Shown in pieces: positions 59,186 through 64,000 of a DNA stretch of 64,000 nucleotides. The DNA comes from Pseudanabaena sp. PCC 7367 (lineage in GTDB: Bacteria; Cyanobacteriota; Cyanobacteriia; Pseudanabaenales; Pseudanabaenaceae). The stretch covers positions 2,552,001 through 2,616,000 of the forward strand of contig NC_019701.1 in the NCBI RefSeq assembly GCF_000317065.1. The letters run 5' to 3'. A model generated the notes under the pieces. It did no database searches. It saw only the letters and a program-made list of their open reading frames with translations, and was not told where the DNA came from. Position 1 is the first letter of the stretch. Every line of letters starts with the position of its first letter. Made by a program: the position numbers and the translations under genes.

Positions 59186-59257
59186 ATTTCATCTATTTTC
59201 ATCTATGTATGTGGATACGCTGCAAAAGTAGCTCACCAACCAAACCTTAGCTAGTGG

Positions 59258-59884
59258 CTATACCTTCACGGTGGCCACCCCCATCATTGCTTCGGGAGTC
59301 AATAATTTAGCTAGCTCAGCTTCACTCATGCCCTCTGTACCGGCGGGACGCATCGGTAATACCCACCAGCGAATCTGGGCACTACTATCCCAAACCTTGA
59401 TCATGACCGATTCATCCAGCTCCACGCCAAATTCAGATAAGACCACCCTCGGCTCACGTACCACCCGTGCCCGAAAAGTGGGGTCTTTGAACCAATAGGG
59501 CGGTAGGCCAAGAGTTGGCCAGGGATAACAGGAACAGAGGGTACAGACAATTACGTTATGCACCTCTGGGGTGTTCTCCACAATTCGCATGTGCTCACCT
59601 TCTGCACCAGACATGCCTTGAGGCAGAAAGTCTAAGGACTCACAGGCGGCATTGCAGTCGGTTAATAATAGTTCCTTGAAATCCGGGTCAACCCATGCTT
59701 TTGCCACAATCTTAGCGCCATTGAATGGCCCCATTTCGGTCTCGAAATAGCCCAGAATCTTATCAACGGTTTTGCCGGTAATAATTCCTTTTTCAATTAA
59801 CAGCGACTCCAATGCTTTTACCTTGGCGGCACTGAAAGTCTCACGATCGCCACTATATTTAAATCCTGGATAGTTACTTGGCAT
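59258..59884 (-). CDS. nthA: Nitrile hydratase alpha subunit, cobalt type
   Basis: Metal-binding subunit of nitrile hydratase, which hydrates nitriles to amides. The claw motif is VCTLCSCYPW with Cys114, Cys117, Ser118 and Cys119; Thr after the first Cys marks the cobalt rather than iron type. Two of the Cys residues are normally oxidised to sulfinic and sulfenic acid. Also present is WPTLGLPPYWFKDPTFRARVVREPR. 208 residues, normal length. GAGAGAGGA lies before the ATG. It follows the beta gene by 73 bases, the order seen in cobalt-type clusters. Confidence 0.95.
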   Translation of the reverse strand: MPSNYPGFKYSGDRETFSAAKVKALESLLIEKGIITGKTVDKILGYFETEMGPFNGAKIVAKAWVDPDFKELLLTDCNAACESLDFLPQGMSGAEGEHMRIVENTPEVHNVIVCTLCSCYPWPTLGLPPYWFKDPTFRARVVREPRVVLSEFGVELDESVMIKVWDSSAQIRWWVLPMRPAGTEGMSEAELAKLLTPEAMMGVATVKV

Positions 59885-59957
59885 AATCCTCTCTCTTTTT
59901 AATCTGGCTCAATCCGATTCAATCCGATTCTCTGAAACAGCTTTGCTTTTACGACGT

Positions 59958-60704
59958 TCAAGCAGCCTCTAAATAAACTTCAAAGATGTCGTTGTAATAC
60001 ACTGACTTGGGATCGATCAGGGATTCATGCCAGAGATCCTCCGGCTTAAACGCCAGGCTATATACTGGCATCGGTGTACCAAGACCATCCGCAGTGGGGA
60101 AGAAATAGGTAAATGCGCCTTCATACACAAGCACTACTTTTGCCACTCGACCTCTGAGGTTGCCAGGCAATCGACTATGGTCAGCGGGAGATACATTCTT
60201 GACCCTGACTTGATCGCCAACCTTAAATTTAGGTGGATTGGGGTATGGTCTGAGGGGGGAATCGCCTTCCCGCAGATATTTATCTACCTGAGTATCGATC
60301 GCGGTATCACCACCAATGGGCAATGGCGCGGCAGCTTTGGCACTATCGGCTAAAAATTCCGCAGTGCGGGTATCTAGCTCTTCCTGGGTGATATAACCCT
60401 CTTCTACAAAGAAGCCAGAAATGCCACCTAACCACTTTTCGTAATAGCGCAGCCGAAAATATTCAAAGGGATGCATTCCTTCTGCACCCATGCGCAGATG
60501 CCCCCAACTCCAAAAGCTTTTGAAGGTGGTAGGCACTTGATCGATCTGATAATCTGGGATCGCTTCATCGAGGTGATTGCTGAGTGCCATCATGGCGGTA
60601 TGAATGCCAAAGATCCGCTTTTCCCAGGGCTCAACAAAGACTTTTACTTCGGTGTTAATTGGATCTAATCCTTCCAGACCACCAAGGTTGTGCTGTAATT
60701 TCAT
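59958..60704 (-). CDS. nthB: Nitrile hydratase beta subunit
   Basis: Partner of the alpha subunit; forms the heterodimer and part of the active site. Opening MKLQHNLGGLEGLDPINTE is partly family-like (usual MDGIHDLGG), followed by WEKRIFGIHTAMMALS, then HPFEYFRLRYYEKWLGGI, and the C-terminal beta-barrel KFKVGDQVRVKNVSPADHSR with LRGRVAKVV. 248 residues, normal length. Lies upstream of nthA and about 98 bases downstream of the CobW-like gene, all same strand. Confidence 0.94.
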   Translation of the reverse strand: MKLQHNLGGLEGLDPINTEVKVFVEPWEKRIFGIHTAMMALSNHLDEAIPDYQIDQVPTTFKSFWSWGHLRMGAEGMHPFEYFRLRYYEKWLGGISGFFVEEGYITQEELDTRTAEFLADSAKAAAPLPIGGDTAIDTQVDKYLREGDSPLRPYPNPPKFKVGDQVRVKNVSPADHSRLPGNLRGRVAKVVLVYEGAFTYFFPTADGLGTPMPVYSLAFKPEDLWHESLIDPKSVYYNDIFEVYLEAA

Positions 60705-60802
60705 CGGTTTGACTTGTATACTAAGGGATTAAAATTTTAGATCGGCATAATTCTGAGCAGAAAAGGCGATTCTTCGCGATATCGCTATCTCGATCGGTAT
60801 GA

Positions 60803-61783
60803 TCAAGAATGAACAAACGTTTTAGCCATGCAACTTTGGAATCCTTCCTTCAGTTCGGCTTCGTTCAGGTTTCTGCCAATAAAAACCAGTTCATTGCGAC
60901 GAGTCTCGCCCGATCGCCAAGGCTTGCCAGGTCGTCCGTCCAGGGTCATATGTACACCCTGAAACACAAAGCGACGATCGGCATTATCTAGATTCAAAAT
61001 TCCTTTCATTCTAAAAATATCGGCTCCACGAGCCTGAATTAATTGATAGAGCCAGCGATTAAGCTTGTCACCATCAACTGCACCTGGTTCCGTAATTGCG
61101 ATCGAATAGACCGATTCATCATGTTCGTGGGCAGATTCATGCAGGAATTCTGGATCGATACTCAGGGCATTCTTTAAATCAAATGCCTGCACACCCAGTA
61201 ATCGATTCAAGTCCAGATCGCAATTCTGGGTCTGGTAAATTTTGGCGATCGCATTCAGCCCCCGCACTTTTTGCGCCAGTGACTGTCTCACCTCAGCAGC
61301 GACCAGATCGGTTTTATTGAGCAGAATTACATCGGCAAAAGCGATCTGCTCCTGGGCTTCGCTGCTATCCCAGTGATCCCAGATGTGCTTGGCATCTACC
61401 ACCGTTACCACCGCATCCAGCTGAGTTTGTCGTAACAACACCTCATCCGTGAAAAAAGACTGAATTACTGGCGCGGGATCGGCTAGTCCAGTGGTTTCAA
61501 TTACCAGATGATCAAATTGCTCGCGCCGTTCCATCAAATTACTGATGATCCGAATCAAGTCACCTCGGACGGTGCAGCAAATGCAGCCATTATTCATCTC
61601 AAAAATTTCTTCGTCAGCATCAATCACCAACTGATGATCAATGCCTACCTCGCCAAACTCATTCACAATCACCGCAATCCGCTGATCATGCTCTTCGGTG
61701 AGAATGCGATTTAGCAAAGTTGTTTTGCCAGCGCCCAAATATCCCGTAAGTACAGTGACCGGAACTTTCTGAATTAATGCCAT
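60803..61783 (-). CDS. CobW/COG0523 metallochaperone GTPase
   Basis: G3E-family P-loop GTPase, a metal-insertion chaperone group. Walker A is GYLGAGKTTLL near residue 14, the metal-binding motif is GCICCT near residue 66, the switch region ETTGLADPAPV, and the base-recognition motif NKTD. A small His/Glu cluster HESAHEHDES (about residue 215-225) may also bind metal. 326 residues. Directly precedes the nitrile hydratase genes, so delivery of cobalt to the alpha subunit is the likely role, in contrast to zinc or B12-related members of the family. ATG start. Confidence 0.87.
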   Translation of the reverse strand: MALIQKVPVTVLTGYLGAGKTTLLNRILTEEHDQRIAVIVNEFGEVGIDHQLVIDADEEIFEMNNGCICCTVRGDLIRIISNLMERREQFDHLVIETTGLADPAPVIQSFFTDEVLLRQTQLDAVVTVVDAKHIWDHWDSSEAQEQIAFADVILLNKTDLVAAEVRQSLAQKVRGLNAIAKIYQTQNCDLDLNRLLGVQAFDLKNALSIDPEFLHESAHEHDESVYSIAITEPGAVDGDKLNRWLYQLIQARGADIFRMKGILNLDNADRRFVFQGVHMTLDGRPGKPWRSGETRRNELVFIGRNLNEAELKEGFQSCMAKTFVHS

Positions 61784-61814
61784 TAGCTTGCTCTTTCTCC
61801 CTTTACTAACTGAG

Positions 61815-62765
61815 TTAGGCCACCACCACCCTGAAACCGATCGTGCGGTTCAAGGCAGTCTCTAGATAACCAGAACGGCTGGCTGAGCGGATTCGGTTTG
61901 GGGTATCTAGCCAGCCACCGCCGCGAACTGTGCGTAGTTGTGAGCGTTGGTTTCTTGTCCATGCCTGCCCGTGGTTAGGGGCTCCTCGATAGTTAGCATG
62001 CCAGCTATCAGCACACCACTCCCAGACATTGCCATGCATGTCATACAGGCCAAAAGCATTGGCTGAGAAGCTGCCTACAGGTGTGGTTGATTGGCGATAA
62101 GTACCGCTATGCTCGGCTTTATAGGTATAGGTGCCAACATAATCAGCAAACTGACTGGAAATTGTTTCGCCCACGTGGAAGGGAGTTTTGGTGCCAGCGC
62201 GACAGGCGTATTCCCATTGCGATTCACTCGGCAGTTGATAATGACGGTTGGTGGAATGGCTAAGGCGATCGCAAAACTCCACTGCATCTAGCCAGGATAT
62301 ATTCTCAACCGGTAGATTATGCCCCTGGAAGTAGGAAGGCGTAGGGTCAAGTTCTCGATTCACTCTCGGCAATGCTGCCACCGCCGACCACTGGGCTTGG
62401 GTGATTGGATATTTACTCATCAAAAAAGGTGATAGTTTAACGCGATGGCGAGGGAATTCAACACCTCTAGCATCGGTTTCCGTTGGTACTGCTCCCATCA
62501 GGAATTGCCCTGGTTCGATCGCCACCATTTCCAAAGCTGTAGCACCATCAAGAGATTCCGATAAGAACTTCGCAATATGCTTTTGACGTTGCTTGATTCT
62601 GCCAGTGCGATCGATCGTAGTAACATCAAACGCGAACGTTTTTAAATTGCCAAGCTGCTGACCTTCTAATTTCCCAGGAGCAATGGCAAATGCGCGATCG
62701 TGGGCTGCTACCAGAAATCCCACACTACCTAAACCCGCATATTGGAAAAAACGTCTTCGCTTCAT
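61815..62765 (-). CDS. Tat-exported formylglycine-generating-enzyme (SUMF1) family protein
   Basis: 316 residues. The twin-arginine signal MKRRRFFQYAGLGSVGFLVAA predicts folded export, and the FGE-sulfatase domain runs from about 75 to 316: MVAIEPGQFLMGAVPTE, RHRVKLSPFLMSKYPITQAQW, NISWLDAVEFCDRLS, PSESQWEYACRAGT, GLYDMHGNVWEWCADSW, RTVRGGGWLD and IGFRVVVA. True formylglycine generators use a Cys pair near the end; only single Cys residues are visible here, so the function may be different (many family members have diverged into ergothioneine or other chemistry). It ends 31 bases before the CobW start on the same strand, so it may be the first gene of the nitrile hydratase operon. Confidence 0.88.
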   Translation of the reverse strand: MKRRRFFQYAGLGSVGFLVAAHDRAFAIAPGKLEGQQLGNLKTFAFDVTTIDRTGRIKQRQKHIAKFLSESLDGATALEMVAIEPGQFLMGAVPTETDARGVEFPRHRVKLSPFLMSKYPITQAQWSAVAALPRVNRELDPTPSYFQGHNLPVENISWLDAVEFCDRLSHSTNRHYQLPSESQWEYACRAGTKTPFHVGETISSQFADYVGTYTYKAEHSGTYRQSTTPVGSFSANAFGLYDMHGNVWEWCADSWHANYRGAPNHGQAWTRNQRSQLRTVRGGGWLDTPNRIRSASRSGYLETALNRTIGFRVVVA

Positions 62766-63161
62766 TACCGCATCACCTCTTATTAAATTTAGACATGATA
62801 GAACTGAGAAGGGAGATTGACAGCATGGAGCTTAGCGATCCCTTCAAGCTATTTGATATATTCTCTGAATCCGTGGCTTTGCCCTGGATAGGAAGCCTCA
62901 AACTGGACTAATTCAGAAAAGAATTAAGATAAACACGAACCCTGACACAATCATTACAAGAACTTGAATAGCTAGTTAACAGTTACTTTTCTTGATTGAT
63001 ATACAAAGAGTAAATCGGAATCTTCCGATAGATTTTGTATCCATGAGCACAAATTAGCTTTTGCTTCATAAAACGCAAATATTGCGCTGATTCGCAACAT
63101 TTTTATTGAATATTCCCGCGATCGCATGGATATGCAACTAGATTGGATAAAGTCAAAGACA
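62766..63161. other. Spacer between AAA ATPase and FGE-like gene
   Basis: About 396 bases with the promoter of the FGE-like gene. No convincing gene; a minus-strand 82-codon frame that runs into the ATPase gene looks like chance. No terminator recognised. Confidence 0.35.
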
Positions 63162-64000
63162 TCAAGTAAATATTTTCCCAACTTTGTTAAACTCCCGCTT
63201 GATCGCATAGGACAGACCATCTTTATAAATTACATGCTTCCCATGCTTTAAGGCTTGCAGACAACAATACTGCACTACATTCATAATATCAGCTCCAGAC
63301 AATTCATATAGATCTGCTAATTCCTGAAAATCGATCGCTTTATCCAATCTCACTTGTTGAGGAAACATAAGTTGCCATAGCCGCAGTCTTGCTTTGGCAT
63401 CAGGCATTGGAAAGTGGATGATAGATTGGAATCTACGCACAAAAGCATCATCAATGTTACTTTTCAAGTTTGAGGCGAGGATAACAAGCCCATCATAGTT
63501 TTCAACCCTCTGTAGGAGATAGCTTATTTCTTGATTTGCGTATTTGTCATGGGCATCCCTAACATTTGTTCGCTTACCGAATAGCGCATCTGCCTCATCG
63601 AAGAATAATATCCAGTCCTTACTTTCAGCTTTGGTAAAGAGGGCAGCTAAGTTTTTTTCTGTTTCCCCGATAAACTTTGAGACCACCATAGATACATCTA
63701 CTTTGTAGACTTCTTTATTCGTATATTTCCCCAGAAGACATGCTGTCAGAGTTTTCCCAGTCCCTGGAGAACCATAAAAGAGCGCCCGATAACCCCGGTT
63801 TAAATTACGTTTCATGCCCCATTCATTGAGAAGAGTTGGGCTATGAATAATCCAGGTTTCAAGATCGTAAATCTGCTCAAGCGTCTGAGCATTTAATACT
63901 AAATCGTCCCACTGCATATTAGTGGTAATGCGCTGCGCTGGGAACTGGGTATTGAAATGGGGTGGAGTCACATAACCGTAAATGAACAAATTGACGTATT
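63162..64000 (-). CDS. AAA+ ATPase, contractile-injection-system type (5' end outside window)
   Basis: P-loop ATPase of the group found in extracellular contractile injection systems (Afp15-like) and in some phage-tail-like loci. The frame is open to the right edge, so the N-terminus is missing. Visible motifs are YRALFYGSPGTGKTLTACLL (Walker A), VVSKFIGETEKNLAALF, ILFFDEADALFGKRTNVRDA (Walker B, sensor region), DKYANQEISYLLQRVENYDG, ILASNLKSNIDDAFVRRF (sensor 1, Arg finger), then PMPDAKARLRLW. It presumably helps sheath or particle assembly or disassembly. If the next genes outside the window are sheath, tube and baseplate genes, this assignment is confirmed. Confidence 0.87.
   Translation of the reverse strand, partial: YVNLFIYGYVTPPHFNTQFPAQRITTNMQWDDLVLNAQTLEQIYDLETWIIHSPTLLNEWGMKRNLNRGYRALFYGSPGTGKTLTACLLGKYTNKEVYKVDVSMVVSKFIGETEKNLAALFTKAESKDWILFFDEADALFGKRTNVRDAHDKYANQEISYLLQRVENYDGLVILASNLKSNIDDAFVRRFQSIIHFPMPDAKARLRLWQLMFPQQVRLDKAIDFQELADLYELSGADIMNVVQYCCLQALKHGKHVIYKDGLSYAIKREFNKVGKIFT

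Noticed and set aside
62972-63220. 82-codon minus-strand frame after the AAA ATPase
   Set aside because: It overlaps the ATPase 3' end by about 60 bases in another frame and has no ribosome site or recognisable domain.

Overview
The window is cyanobacterial chromosome. The palindrome GCGATCGC (HIP1-like) and its GATCG core recur throughout genes and spacers. The gene set includes a membrane-anchored cytochrome cM, a likely o-succinylbenzoate synthase (phylloquinone route), a glucosylglycerol-hydrolase-like enzyme, type IV pilins, SLH and Uma2 proteins and many WD40/TPR regulators. A Pseudanabaena-like filamentous strain would fit, but that is inference from gene content only.

Layout. 1-9 kb: phoH (cut by the left edge), cobH, gyrA, a Nudix hydrolase, and a TPR protein with a degenerate nucleotidyl-cyclase domain. 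9-17 kb: a DEP protein, a HAD phosphatase, then a partner-switching module. The module has a STAS protein and an RsbW-like kinase on the minus strand, facing a SpoIIE-type phosphatase fused to WD40 repeats. The phosphatase gene is split by an IS903-type element with a perfect 9-bp target duplication; removing the element restores one 1071-codon frame with 14 WD40 repeats. 17-31 kb: Uma2 protein, cell-wall amidase, Vat-type acetyltransferase, acs, then two nearly identical IS1 copies in opposite orientation. Between them lie a GH13 and a GH94 enzyme, a small coiled-coil membrane protein, a DUF5674 gene pair and gene debris. IS copy 1 has an 8-bp target duplication. Copy 2 has none and abuts a gene lacking its 5' end, which points to a deletion. 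32-46 kb: two pilin genes, a KirBac-type channel, pyrG, a CHASE2 sensor kinase, a GIY-YIG membrane protein, a SnoaL protein, an SDR, hemE, cytM and a WD40 protein.

47-56 kb: a 2454-residue protein dominates. It carries LamG-like domains that appear nested inside one another, a beta/gamma-crystallin-like domain sitting in a coiled-coil hairpin, and a C-terminal Ser/Thr/Gly-rich region. This gene and a convergent beta-helix/SLH surface protein flank a 9-bp tandem repeat.

56-64 kb: menC, then a minus-strand run consisting of an FGE-like Tat protein, a CobW GTPase, cobalt-type nitrile hydratase beta and alpha subunits, an accessory protein and a HupE/UreJ permease. Together these form a self-contained cobalt enzyme cassette. 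The right edge cuts an AAA+ ATPase of the type associated with extracellular contractile injection systems, so such a locus may continue beyond the window.

Most promising for new biology: the nested LamG/crystallin giant protein, the phosphatase-WD40 partner-switching module and its IS disruption, and the nitrile hydratase cassette with HupE in the place of a cobalt transporter. No tRNA, rRNA or CRISPR array was recognised.
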